Numbered from the stretch's first letter, positions 47,161 through 64,000 are shown. The stretch is 64,000 nucleotides of DNA from Corallium rubrum (GCA_964035015.1 OZ036002.1:7436643-7500642), one strand, 5' to 3'. Numbers and translations are program-made. Notes: generated by a model not told the origin, from the letters alone.

Positions 47161-47925
47161 TTAATTGCATGTTCCTTCCAGAATGTTGATGCCTTCTACC
47201 TGAAACAATGTTTTGCTCATCGTCCAAAATTTAGAATATGGACTCGACGAGCCAGGTGGGCAGTGGACGTAAATAAGGAATTCAGGGTCCCCTGGTTTTA
47301 ACTTGAATTGTTGACGCATGGCTTGCACGTGTTCGATGTAGGTCTGGGTGCACAATTTCTTCGTCTCTTTCGGTTGGGCACAGCAAGGATCTCTTCTTGT
47401 TCCCAAGACCACAGCTGGTGGCATGAGTTGTTGGTTTAGACTAATGTAGGCTGCCCACATACCAGCGCTTGTGGCAATGAGTTTATATTCGCTGTGACCA
47501 CTGTTGTCTACTTCTGGTTTATTAAAAGTAACGCCTGCAAGACCAAGGTTGCTGTTACTATCAGGAAGCCAAGCTGGTTCACCAATCAAGTTAGGAATCT
47601 TCTGAGTTTTAGCAATCAGTACATCGTTCGCTATCTGTGAGTTAAACCATTCATTGTTTCCAAAATTTGGTGATGTTTTGATGGTCTGCGGTGCCAGCCA
47701 GTAAAATGCATTTTGTGGTTTAGTTTTTCCTCCCATCAGGTTTGGAACGGTGATTTGTAAATATTCCGAAACAAGTCTCGCTCGTTGACTAATGTCAATC
47801 GGCTGTGCTGACCGCGTTTTTCCGACATCCACATTTTTTGTCGTGTTTGACCACACTGGAACCACTCGAGACGATACCTGGACCAACAGCAACGCAAAAA
47901 GCAAACCAATGGCGATAAATTTCAT
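47161..47925 (-). CDS. Secreted protein B of unknown family
   Basis: Intronless frame of 254 codons with a signal peptide (about residues 1-19, MKFIAIGLLFALLLVQVSS). It is clearly paralogous to secreted protein C. The pair shares WLPDSNSNL, GHSEYKLI, VVLGTRRDPCCA, CTQTYI and an HC motif near the end. Five cysteines are conserved between the two. The mature protein starts RVVPVWSNTTKN, with a sequon (NTT) near residue 27. There is no transmembrane segment after the signal. I do not recognise the family and claim no enzymatic motif. The conserved TRRDPCC block is the best candidate functional core. Gene B lies 1.2 kb from gene C, same orientation, consistent with tandem duplication. Confidence 0.75.
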   Translation of the reverse strand: MKFIAIGLLFALLLVQVSSRVVPVWSNTTKNVDVGKTRSAQPIDISQRARLVSEYLQITVPNLMGGKTKPQNAFYWLAPQTIKTSPNFGNNEWFNSQIANDVLIAKTQKIPNLIGEPAWLPDSNSNLGLAGVTFNKPEVDNSGHSEYKLIATSAGMWAAYISLNQQLMPPAVVLGTRRDPCCAQPKETKKLCTQTYIEHVQAMRQQFKLKPGDPEFLIYVHCPPGSSSPYSKFWTMSKTLFQVEGINILEGTCN

Positions 47926-49155
47926 GATTTTTCGATAAGAAAATGCTAAAATGATTGGTGTTTAGTTTCGACAAGATTGTTTTCAAAGATTAATGTTATG
48001 GTTTTGTTGGATGATGTCACTACAGGTGTACTGGCCAACAATAACGGATCACTACTCACAAGCATCCAACCCGCCAACACCACGCAAATTTAGGCAGTCA
48101 ACTGTCCTCTACATAGTGTAATAAAAGTAGCGTGCTGCATAGGCAGTGTAGAAACAACAATCGAAATATAGTAAGGTTAGATATACTGCCGAAACAGAGA
48201 ACGTAGGAATCTAACGTTTCGAGCGAAGGCCCTCGATCGTCAGAGAGAAACGTGGTTTCTCTCTCTGATGTTTCTCTCTGACGAAGGGCCTTCGCTCGAA
48301 ACGTTAGACTCCTACGTTCTCTGTTTCGGCAGTATATCTAACCTTACTATATTTCGATTGTCCTCTACATATACTGATATACATCACTTTTATAATGGCA
48401 CTTTATAATGCTTGAACGAAAATTAAGTTTGTCTTATTTGAAAGAACACTTAAAATGATAAAGCAATATATTTTGCAGTTTTTCGTTTGCTTGCTTTGTT
48501 TTTCAGATATTTCAGGTTGTTTGCTATGCAAATTAAACATTTCCACGTCATTTTGGTATCCCATGCTTCTCTCCTCGGAAATGGCAAGGGCGCGCGGAGA
48601 ACGATGGAGTCCGATGCAATTTTGCCTGCGCGCAGACGTCTTACATACGCGCATTCCGCGCGGATTAATGCGCGGATTGGGTAAGAAGTCTGCGCGTAGG
48701 CCATGTTGCAATACAACCATGGCATATTGTAGTAAAATAGTACATCCATTGTGCATTCTATATAAAATCTGAGTTTCACAAAAAAAGTTTAAAATTCAGT
48801 AATTTACTAATGTCTAAAATATAACATTTTAAACTTTGAATTTTCGCCATTTTGTACCCAAAATGTTGTAATAACTTTTGATTGAATAAACATTTTAATT
48901 CGCAATAATTATTGTGGGACAGCAAACTCATGTGGAGAATAATGTATATTAGGTGCTATTCTGCCAATGTTTGTACAAATTGGATTACAAAAAAAACGAA
49001 ACAAAAAGTAAAATATAATTTATTAATGGTTGAATTTAATTAATTTATTAACTTATGCAATACATTATAATTTATTTCATTGTGACAACGTAATTTTTGC
49101 GACACATAATTTATTTCAGTGCGGACGCACTACGCACGGTTCTTGATAATCTTTC
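47926..49155. other. Intergenic region between secreted protein genes B and C
   Basis: It holds a head-to-head pair of Penelope-like terminal repeats (48119-48362) and one arm of the GAAACGAAAATTAAG foldback family (48412-48556). An AT-rich stretch follows to the end of gene C. No exon recognised. Confidence 0.6.
48119..48362. repeat. Head-to-head Penelope-like terminal repeats
   Basis: Two inverted copies of the unit with GTAAGGTTAGATATACTGCC and CGTTTCGAGCGAAGGCCCT meet near 48247. On each strand the inner copy shows CTGACGA, a short hairpin and GAAACG, the hammerhead-like core. This inverted arrangement is common for Penelope-like insertions. Confidence 0.7.
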
Positions 49156-49926
49156 CTAACAAGGATCAAGAATCCCGATGCCATTTTCCTGGAATAATTT
49201 TTGACTCCTAACCCACTCCCCGTAGAACCGACTGTTCTCGTCAGGTTGACAGTGGATGTAAGCCATGAACTCTGTATCTTGTAACTTGTATTTTTTCCGC
49301 ATTTCTGACACGTGTGTGATATAGTCTTGAGTGCAATAGGTGCTTCTTTGTGCGTTCTCGGGGGCACAGCAAGGATCTCTTCTTGTTCCTAGGACCACAC
49401 CCGGAGGCGCTTGCTGTTCGTTTAACCTGAGGTAGGCTTCCCACATGGCCGGGCTTGCGACAATCAGTTTGTGTTCGCTGTGACCAAAGTTGTTTTTTTC
49501 TTTCTTTTTTTTCCCTGTGTTGGTAGGAGGAGGACCCGCAATAGCCAGATTGCTGTTGCTATCAGGTAGCCACGCTGGTTGACCGATCAGTTGAGGAAGC
49601 CCTTTTTTTTCGCCAATCAATACTCTGTACGCCACGTCCGAGTTAAACCATAGATTTTGAGTCGTTCCGAAATCTTCCGCCGTTTTGATAATCTGTGGTG
49701 CCATGTAGTAAAACCCATTTTGCGGTCGATACCCCAATTGCATTAGGCTCGGAACTGTGGTTTGTAAATAACCGGCCACAATTCTCGCATTCCTATAAAT
49801 CAGCGGCGGAAGAGACCGTTTTGTGGCGTCAACATCTTTCGTTGAGTTTGACCAGGCTGGAACCACTCGGCACGATACCTCGACCGACAAGAACACAAAA
49901 AGCAGACCAACAGCGATAAATTTCAT
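49156..49926 (-). CDS. Secreted protein C of unknown family (paralogue of B)
   Basis: Intronless frame. The start is placed at the internal Met that begins MKFIAVGLLFVFLSVEVSC, because this aligns with the start of paralogue B and gives a signal peptide. An in-frame Met 30 codons upstream (at 50016) has no such signal. This gives 256 residues. Shared blocks with B: PQNGFYYMAPQIIKT, WLPDSNSNL, GHSEHKLI, VVLGTRRDPCCA and CTQDYITHV, plus the C-terminal cysteine. It carries a Lys-rich insert (GKKKKEKNN) near residue 139 where B has a shorter sequence. Function unknown; no recognised domain. By eye roughly half of aligned residues are identical, so the duplication is not very recent. Confidence 0.75.
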   Translation of the reverse strand: MKFIAVGLLFVFLSVEVSCRVVPAWSNSTKDVDATKRSLPPLIYRNARIVAGYLQTTVPSLMQLGYRPQNGFYYMAPQIIKTAEDFGTTQNLWFNSDVAYRVLIGEKKGLPQLIGQPAWLPDSNSNLAIAGPPPTNTGKKKKEKNNFGHSEHKLIVASPAMWEAYLRLNEQQAPPGVVLGTRRDPCCAPENAQRSTYCTQDYITHVSEMRKKYKLQDTEFMAYIHCQPDENSRFYGEWVRSQKLFQENGIGILDPC

Positions 49927-51694
49927 GATTTTTGATTTTTGATGAACCAAAAATCTAAATCGGTGTTGTAGAATTCGTACTTGTTTCGACAAGTACTGAG
50001 GCTTAATGTAGTTCAAATTGCTTTTGAAAGATCTATAATAGGGCTTTGTCGGATGATCTCAATACAGGTGAACGGAGATAACGAATTCTTATCGATAGTT
50101 GGAGGATGAGACCACAAGATATTCTATTATATCTGGGTCCTCGCATGAACGATGCCTTGTGGCCGGCGGATCGATTTCAAGATTAAAAAGACTGTGTCCA
50201 GAAAAACTTTTAAAATGCTTTTGCAGCCTTTCAATCGCGGTTTCAGGTTACTTTCGACGGAAATGTTTGAAGTTTATTCCGAAGTTCGTTTTGAACTAGG
50301 CATTTGATTGGATATTAGCAAATCAGTAGCCAATTAAACGCGAAGTTCAAAACGAGCTTGCCTACTTCGTAACGAACTTCAAACATTTCTGTCAAAAGCA
50401 ACCTGAAACGGACTGTAAAAAATAAAAATTCCTTGAGATGTTGACCAGGTAAAACGTTCTCGTTATGGCGGAATTACACCATAAAAGAGGTTACGCAGGT
50501 TTTATGAATTTTCGTATTTTTGGTGAGAAAATGAGATAACAGGTTAATTTGGTCCGCTTTGAAACGTTTTAAAAATTTGAATTTCCCATTTTGTTACTAA
50601 AAATCGGTTCAAAATGGCTGAAAATATATATTTCAAAACGTTATAACTTTTGATTGAATAAACATATTTTAATTCTTTTTTCAGTTTTGAAGTTTTTATA
50701 AATGCTATTTTTCAAGCAGTCAAAGAAAATTTTTTTGCCAAACTTCTGACATCATCAGGATTTGTAAGATTATGGAGATTCAAATATGTAGAGTTGAATG
50801 AATGCAACTAATTTTGATTAGTTGTGTTCGAGTTGTGGCGATTACTGTTGTGGTGTCCCTGCCATTTTTCTTTCTAGGCTAGTTTTGTAGGTTTTTTTGT
50901 ATTTGTAATGTACATTTTTTCGTTGGCAAATTTAATAAATCAAAAACAAATTGGACTCAAACTATGAGATAAAAAAAATTATTCATTTAGGGTTTATATG
51001 TTTTCTAGAAAAATAATTACACTTTGTTCTAATTGTGCCCATAAACCTATTACAGACCTGAACTGACTATTATGCATTTTGCCATAGAATAATGGCCGAG
51101 TATTCAGAGGTGCAACTTGAAAATTTCGAGGGCATGGGTTGAATGCAAAAAAGGGCAAAGTCATTCGGTATTCTAAACAATTTGGGATACTAGATATCCT
51201 CGTTATGCTTCTTCAAGAACACTCAACCACACACACACCCCACCCCCTGTTGCACCCCTGGTATTGTGGACAAAGATTCCAAGGGAAGCACGGGTGGCGT
51301 GTGCTGTTAGGGCGCTGCCTCTCACCGCTGTAGTTAAGCCCAGTTGGACGGGGTTAGTACTTGGATGGGTGACCGTCTGGGAATAGCTCCGTTCTCGAAC
51401 TTGAATTTCATGTGAGTAGAGTTTAGTTGGTCTCTCCTGTGCTCCGAGGGTTTTTCGCCGGGTTCTCCGGTTTTCCTCCCTTCGTAAAATCAACACCTAG
51501 GTCTTAGTTGTCTACACATAGGAGTTTGGTGTCAATTGGGACGAAAGTTCTGTTCCTCTCTCCTGCCACACGTTAAGTGGCAAATTTAATAAATTCAAAT
51601 TCAAATTAATAAATTCAAATTCAAAATTCAAAGGCAAAATTGCACAATAAAGCAGACATTATAACTATTAGTTTCAGTCCTACTTAGTGGCTTA
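49927..51694. other. Intergenic region, secreted protein C to TRIM-like gene 2
   Basis: It contains a foldback (about 50230-50412, arms with CGAAGTTCGTTTTGAACT and inverse) and a 5S-rRNA-headed SINE (51284-51610). The rest is AT-rich without recognised exons. Confidence 0.6.
51284..51610 (+). repeat. 5S-rRNA-headed SINE
   Basis: The head resembles the 5S rRNA internal promoter (GTTAGTACTTGGATGGGTGA then CCGTCTGGGAA). A conserved body follows (TTTTTCGCCGGGTTCTCCGG), then a short repeated AATTCAAATTC tail. The 5S likeness implies an RNA polymerase III type 1 promoter origin. Confidence 0.8.
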
Positions 51695-54059
51695 CTAATC
51701 ACCACTGTACCACTCAAATCCAATGTCATCAAATGGATTTTCACAAGATCGATCACTTGGCTCTTCTTCCCCAAATAAGATTCTGAAAGACTGAGCAAAA
51801 CACTGTGGATGTCTTTCAAAAATTGTGTCAAAATTGTCAGCAAGAGCTGGTTTTGTTTCACACACATCACACACCCATGAATCCAAAGCATCTAACATAA
51901 TTTCGTCAAGTTCACTGAAGTCATCGATTCTCACTTGATACACATGCTGAGTAGTTAGTTCACGTTTGTTAACTTGTTCAAGCAGTTGTTCCATGTTACT
52001 CACCAGTTCTTCCTCTTTAGCAAGGTCACGTTCATTTGCTTCTAGAAGAAAATTCTCAGAATTCTCTGTCATGTTTTCAAGTTCAAGCAGAGTATTAAAG
52101 ATCTGGGTTTCATTCTCTTTTAGCAATAAACTTTGGGCATCTTGCATTTCACTCAATTTTTCTAACATACTTTCAAGCTTAGCATTCAGGTGCGTTGTAA
52201 ATGTTGCTTGGACTGCCGAAAATGTAATCATAATTTCTTGCCGCAGTTCAGTAAATCTAGTGTTTGATCTTCTTGTTTCCAGCTTCTCTTCCAAACTTTT
52301 ACATTCCTTTACCATATCCTCGAGGAGAGCTTTGTTTTTTTCAATGATATTTCTTTTATGGTCAGCGAAAGCAGACAACCTGGAGACTTGGTGCGTTTTG
52401 TGTTCCCCATAGACTGTGCAATTCAAGCAAGTAGCTTCTTCATCATCGTGGCAAAACATATCAAGGACATAGTTTGGATGTTCCTCGCATACGTCTTGTT
52501 TACTTTGTTGATTTATACAGCTCCTCACCAGATCATCAATTAAACTTAAATAACTGATATTTTTTGTTTCGTTCCCCGCAGGAACGAAACTGTTACTGTA
52601 TTAGCTTTCCATTGACATCACAAAAGAAACTGTCATCACAGATGAAAATCGTCCAATCGTAGTGCAGTGTTGTTGACATAACTGTGATCTTATCCAATGA
52701 AATCAAAATTCCGCATAAAAAATTTAGTTGGAGGCGTGGTTAAACGCCAAAACGAAGTGAAAATATTGCTGATCTAGAGTAATTTGAAGACGTAAACAAT
52801 CCCGTGCGAAGCGAATCATCAATCTTGTGCTGTAGAAAGTAGGAACTTTCCCCTCGTTGAACTCGAGAATGCATTCGTTATGTATGGCAACTGCGCGTTC
52901 CAAAAGGTCAGTCGCACTGTTTCACGCGTGTCTAATAATTTTAAAATATAGCTATTTTATGAACAATGTCAATAGTTTGAGGCTAGAAGTTCGCTATCAT
53001 TCATTTGTGGCCCATCTAAATGGATTATTCTGATTCGAGAATTAAACTATGACCTATGACGACGAAAATGATGATAGTCCGTTATTGACCTAATTTATAT
53101 TGATCCTTTTGGCCTTGAAAATTTATGGATTTGCTATTGGCGATTATTCAATAAATACCGCGGTGTCATGAATAAATCAGCTGCATGACATTTAAATGCG
53201 ACGTGCTAGCGTCTCGCAATTTTCCCGAGAAAGCAAGTATTTTGGTAACGTTTTATTTTCCTCCTATGGACGGTCAGACGAGTATTGCTACTGAATAGAA
53301 GATTTACGTTGCCAAAATAATTGCGTTCTCACGAAAATCGCGAGACCGCTAGCACGTCACATTTAAATTCAGTCGAATTTATGCGACTGCGAATAACCTG
53401 ATGAAATAATCAATAGAGCCTGCCCTCTGGACTGCGGAGGAGAGAGTAATCCGTCATGATCAGACGGTACAACGTCTGAAATGTATGTTCGTTTTATTAG
53501 ACGAAGCTTAAATTATTTTTTTGTAGTTTTATTATAATCTTCTCGCTTCAGCATATTTCTAGTTTGTTTATATGCAAAACAAAAATTTTCTAAATTAAAT
53601 TTGTCGTATGAAACGCAGGCGCGTAGTAAAAATTGTCGCGCCAGTCTATATGGGGGAAATAATTAGTTGAGCTAAAATTCGTCATTGCTGTTGAAACAGC
53701 CCCTCATAAACGACTGACCGGAACGAAACAGCTATTTCTTTTAAGAAATAGTTTCTTGTTGGTAATGCGTCCACCATAGCACCTTCAATTACGGTCAACG
53801 TCTTACATTTTGGGCAACATATTTGCGTAGTGTATGCTGGATCATCATCATATACCCAAAGATGCGGTAAAAAATTGTCAATGTTACCACCGATCCGTTG
53901 ACCCCAGACGTCGTATCGATGCGTCAACTTTCCCAAACAACACAGGCAAAATGAGTGGCCACATTTAAGAATTCTTGGAGTGCGTTCTTTCTCTTGCGAA
54001 AATTGCTCTGCACACACCTCACAGCAAATACCAAATTCTGCAAGATTCGGTATATCCAT
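51695..54059 (-). CDS. TRIM-like RING/B-box/coiled-coil protein 2 (split gene)
   Basis: Paralogue of the protein at 38.5-39.6 kb. The RING part starts at 54059: CCEVCAEQF, ILKCGHSFCLCCLGKL and ICCPKCKTL, with a longer loop before the last cysteine pair. The B-box and coil part ends at 51695: CEEHPNYVLDMFCHDDEEA, CLNC and HKTH, then a Leu/Glu-rich coil and a tail with SFRILFGEEEP and a C-terminal SGD. The parts are separate frames: the first runs to 53682 and the second is open from about 52600, where TKNISYLSLIDDLV matches the paralogue's linker. They are probably joined by an intron of about 1.1 kb, but I cannot fix the splice sites; RING-side frame past DALPT is probably intronic. Paralogue 1 has no intron here. 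If no splicing occurs the gene is broken. Confidence 0.75.
53189..53369. mobile_element. Small foldback MITE in TRIM-like gene 2
   Basis: Ends ACATTTAAATGCGACGTGCTAGCG and the inverse ending TAGCACGTCACATTTAAATT, with inner arms CGCAATTTTC and GAAAATCGCG. It lies in the gap between the RING and B-box parts of the gene, so it may explain why the gap exists. Confidence 0.7.
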
Positions 54060-54839
54060 GTTGTATCAAAGTTTATTCTAACTTTGTTTCTGTGTGTTTA
54101 GCCACTTTCGTTTTTGTGCCTTTTGAGAAAATTCTTAGTATTTTGCCTTCTTAATTTGTAACATCAACTTCCTGTTGTTTCACTTTCACTTTCTTTTGGA
54201 AAGTTATTTTGAAAGTCTCACACTTCCGGTGTTTCCCTCGTCAAATTTGTTTTTCCAAATTTGTCGTCAAGTATCAGTGAATGTCAAGATTTTGGCAATA
54301 TCTTTGGACATAAACCCTAACTCTAGTCAAAAATCTGGCTTACCTTCTTTTGGAAAATAAAGGTAGCTTGCGTAGGCAGTGTTGAAACCACGGAATAAAG
54401 ACTATATAGTCTTTAGTGAAACAACAATCGAAATATACACGAAGAGCGGCTGCGAGGGAGACTAATCGAAATATAGTAAGGTTAGATATACCACCGAAAC
54501 ACGGAACGTAGGGGTCTAACGTTTCGAACGAAGGCCCAGCCCTTCGTCAGAGAGAAACGTAAAAGGGCCTTCGCTTTTATTTTGGAAAAGCCGCGTAAAG
54601 ACGGGGGGGAAGGGGGGGGGGTCCTTTTAGTGACGACTTTCTGCGAAAGATTTTTGGAAAGTTTCGTACTTCCGGTGTTTTCCAGGCCCCTCCCAACTTT
54701 GCGCGGTCGTTCCCGCCAAACACAAAAAATCCAAAATGTCGGAATTCAGTATTGCTCGGAAGATTTTGTTTGTTATAAAAGAATGAAACCAACTAACGTA
54801 GTTCAACAACTATTCGATACGTGATAAGAGGACTTTCTA
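54060..54839. promoter_or_regulatory. Head-to-head intergenic region, TRIM-like gene 2 and APC1
   Basis: 780 bp between divergent starts. It contains a Penelope-like terminal repeat fragment (54357-54565) interrupted by foreign sequence, then a unique stretch (54570-54839) that should hold the APC1 promoter and 5' UTR. No TATA box is evident. Confidence 0.45.
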
Positions 54840-61745
<6,906 letters not shown>

Positions 61746-61787
61746 GTATTCTCGTCACCCTGATTGAGATACATGTATATCTCTAAT

Positions 61788-62305
61788 TGGTATGTTCTAG
61801 GTAATTTTGGTGAAGGAAAATTTTGAGTGTAGAATATATGCGTTATAAGACCTTTTGGGGAGCACGGTTGGCGTGTGCTGTTAGGGCGCTGCCTCTCACC
61901 AATAGTTAATTCCAGTTAGACGGTGTTAGTACTTGGATGCGTGACCGTCTGGGAATAACCCTGTTCTCGAGCTTGAGACTCATGTGAGTAGAGTTTAGTT
62001 GGTCTCTCCTGTGCTTCGAGGGTTTTTCACCGGGTTCTCTGGTTTTCCTCCCTCCGCCAAACCAACACCTAGGTCTTAGCTGTAATTCGTGGGCCGATAT
62101 GTGTCGTATGGCGGCTGCCTGAGCGCCTTTAATATGCCTTCGACTCGGCCATGTCAAAAATTATTGTAAGGCGCATTTGAAAACCTTAAAGTTGAATTTG
62201 CGCGGTATAAATACATGTTATTATTATTATTAAACCGAGACCAGTTGCGAAAAGTGCAACATCAAGGCCTTCCGGCTAGGAATTGAATGAACCCGCGACC
62301 AGTCA
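61788..62305 (-). repeat. tRNA-headed SINE interrupted by a 5S SINE
   Basis: The SINE body seen at 1493-1640 is split. One part (GTGAAGGAAAATTTTGAGTG to AAGACC) ends at 61852. The rest (AAACCGAGACCAGTTGCG and on) starts at 62232. The gap holds a complete 5S-headed SINE. It lies past APC1 exon 7, presumably in an intron. Confidence 0.85.
61853..62231 (+). repeat. 5S-rRNA-headed SINE, full length
   Basis: Head GGGAGCACGGTTGGCGTGTG with GTTAGTACTTGGATGCGTGA, body TTTTTCACCGGGTTCTCTGG, then GTGTCGTATGGCGGCTGCC. It ends in GCGCGGTATAAATACATG and an ATT triplet tail. That tail resembles the tail of the CR1/L2-type LINE at 19060-19302, which hints at its mobilising partner. Confidence 0.85.
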
Positions 62306-62825
62306 CCAGTGTGACCAGTTTTTTTTACTACATCACGTGGAAAAAAATACCAAATTTGGAAAAAAATTACTACATCATACCCTCACCCTCCTCTAAATGA
62401 CGAAAATAACATCATTACAAATTTCTTTACATGAATATTTTTTAAAAAATTAAAAATGCCAAAATTTACAGTATAAGTTATTAACATTAACAGAAATAGG
62501 AAATTAAGAAAACAAAATAACAAATGCATGTACATAACAAAACATCTTATAGTCTTTGAAATAATACGATATAAAGTTGATAGAAATGGATAAAATAAAA
62601 TATTTCAAAAGAAATTAATAATCATACGAACATTTAAAAAAATTACCAATATTTTACCAAAATTACCATTACCACAAATTTTTAATTACCAAAATTTTCC
62701 AAAAACGTTGAAAAATTACCAAAAGTAATTTATATATTTGGAAACAACTGATGTAAACCATTCGTTAAAACCATTTGCAATACTAGTAGGGTCATCAACT
62801 ATGTTGTCGTCAAATACCATCTGGG

Positions 62826-63117
62826 TAGGGAAGAACAACATTTTATTGAAGAACAACGGCCTGAAAGCACAGTTAAGAAGACTACCTACGATATTAATGT
62901 GTGGAGCCGCTTCTGTAGTACAATAAAGGAAGAAAGAAATTTAGAAGAAATACCTGCAACTGAACTAAATGTCCTCTTGTGTCGGTTTTTCATGACCATA
63001 ACAAAGAAAGACGGCAGTGTTTATGAGCCCGTGTCTCTTACCTCTTTCCTGCGCAGTGTTCAACGATATCTCAGTGATACCAACTCTTCCTTGAGCATTT
63101 TTAAGGACCAAGAGTTT
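62826..63117 (+). pseudogene. DUF3504/Crypton-like recombinase fragment
   Basis: An open frame reads STVKKTTYDINVWSRF, then IPATELNVLLCRFFMTITKK, DGSVYEP, SLTSFLRSVQRYLS and FKDQEFAKS. This is the pattern of the domain shared by ZMYM2/QRICH1-type proteins and Crypton tyrosine recombinases. The fragment stops where SINE sequence begins (63118 on), so the catalytic C-terminal part with Arg, His and Tyr is absent. No start codon or flanking exon is convincing. It is likely a relic of a mobile or host-derived gene lying in an APC1 intron. Confidence 0.65.
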
Positions 63118-63250
63118 GCCAAGTCGTCTGGTCTCACTGCCCGTGACTCTGCGATGCTAGTGCAGTGCTCTGACCACTGAGCTACGGAAGCTGTTGCCAA
63201 GAGCTTGGCCACAAGTTCTGTATATATAATGTGGTAATTCATTAAAATCG
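63118..63250 (-). repeat. tRNA-headed SINE, partial
   Basis: TGCTCTGACCACTGAGCTACGG is the reversed A-box region. GCCAAGAGCTTGGCCACAAG follows, as at 1635-1690. It abuts the DUF3504-like fragment directly. Confidence 0.7.
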
Positions 63251-63481
63251 CTGATTTCGTGTTATGTTAGCATTATTTGAAAGTGCACTGAATAGCAAGA
63301 TGACACAAAGGGATGTGCATGTAATCTTGTCATAATATATGAAAATATAATTAATAAATTATTACCGTATTTTCTGGACTATAAAGCATTGTAAGACGTT
63401 TCGCTGTGTTATAAGATGTTACGCTAGGTTGTAAGATGTAACGCTACGTTCTGACATGTTACTCTACGTTATAGGAGTTAG

Positions 63482-63860
63482 GGGAGCACGGATGGCGTGT
63501 GCTGTTAGGGCGTTGCCTCTCACCAATAGTTAAGCCCGGTTAGACGGGGTTATGAATGGGTGACCGTCTGGGAACAACCCCGTTCTCGAGCTTGGGATTC
63601 ATGTGAGTAGAGTTTAGTTGGTCTCTCCTGTGCTCCGAGGGTTTTTCGCCGGGTTCTCCGGTTTTCCTCACTCCGTAAAATCAACACCTACGGCTTAGCT
63701 GGGATCCGTGGTCTGAACTGTGTCGTATGGCGGCTGCTTAAAGCGCCTTTGATATGCCTCGACACGGCCACATTGAAAAATCCTTAGAATTTGAATTTGT
63801 AACGCATGATTTGTATTTAATCATTGTGAATAAAGAGAATTAGAATTAGAATTAGATAAT
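63482..63860 (+). repeat. 5S-rRNA-headed SINE, full length
   Basis: Head GGGAGCACGGATGGCGTGTG, 5S-like box GAATGGGTGACCGTCTGGG (slightly shortened), body TTTTTCGCCGGGTTCTCCGG and GTGTCGTATGGCGGCTGC, ending in AGAATT repeats. Its tail differs from the ATT tail of the copy at 61853, so two subfamilies are present. Confidence 0.85.
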
Positions 63861-64000
63861 ACATTAGAGACCATACGAAATACGGCGGTAACTTCAACGA
63901 CGACGTCTTTTAAACAAAAGAATTCAGCTGTGAAGACGTCCTGAGTCTCAAGGACGAAAGCTCAGCGATTAAAATGTTTGTTATATAAGGTGTATCGCAA

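Noticed and set aside
51284..51400. Possible 5S rRNA gene
   Set aside because: Only the internal promoter region resembles 5S rRNA. The 120-base rRNA ends are absent and a SINE body follows in all copies.

Overview
The window is nuclear DNA from an animal. Its genes carry many short introns, and they include animal-type genes: an FGF ligand, AIDA, a SIRT2-type sirtuin, a MARVEL protein, TRIM-like proteins and APC1. It is AT-rich and crowded with foldback elements, SINEs, LINE pieces and microsatellites. The FGF8/17/18-like ligand, the 5S-rRNA-headed SINEs and several foldback repeats remind me of anthozoan cnidarian genomes. Cnidaria is my best guess from pattern memory, not something proven by the sequence. 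No bacterial or viral gene block is present.

Layout. 2.5-5.3 kb (+): three exons of an FGF8/17/18-like gene, with its 5' end not found. 7.3-9.1 kb (-) and 9.2-12.6 kb (+): an AP-4 sigma subunit and mitochondrial ribosomal protein L49, head-to-head with 135 bp between start codons. 13.9-16.5 kb (-) and 17.2-29.6 kb (+): a four-helix MARVEL protein and a 13-exon SIRT2 orthologue, also head-to-head. The SIRT2 introns hold a nearly full-length LINE, Penelope-like repeats, long microsatellites and a minisatellite grown from the exon 7 splice donor. 30.6-32.3 kb (-): a four-EF-hand protein, head-to-head with AIDA (33.1-37.4 kb, +). 38.5-39.6 kb (-): an intronless TRIM-like gene. Beside it (39.9-43.0 kb) is a broken duplicate of its 5' end, cut by a 2-kb foldback element and bordered by a hAT-like element. 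44.5-50.0 kb (-): three single-exon secreted proteins of unknown family, two of them paralogues. 51.7-54.1 kb (-): a second TRIM-like gene. 54.8-61.7 kb (+): the first seven exons of APC1 (ANAPC1), which runs out of the window. 61.7-64 kb: SINEs and a DUF3504/Crypton-like fragment.

The conserved genes form no shared pathway; they are ordinary cellular genes (vesicle sorting, mitochondrial translation, deacetylation, signalling, cell cycle). Most exon boundaries below were set by GT/AG sites, continuous phase and alignment from memory to the named animal family. The most unusual structures are the splice-donor minisatellite in SIRT2 and the tandem-repeat foldback element in the TRIM duplicate.
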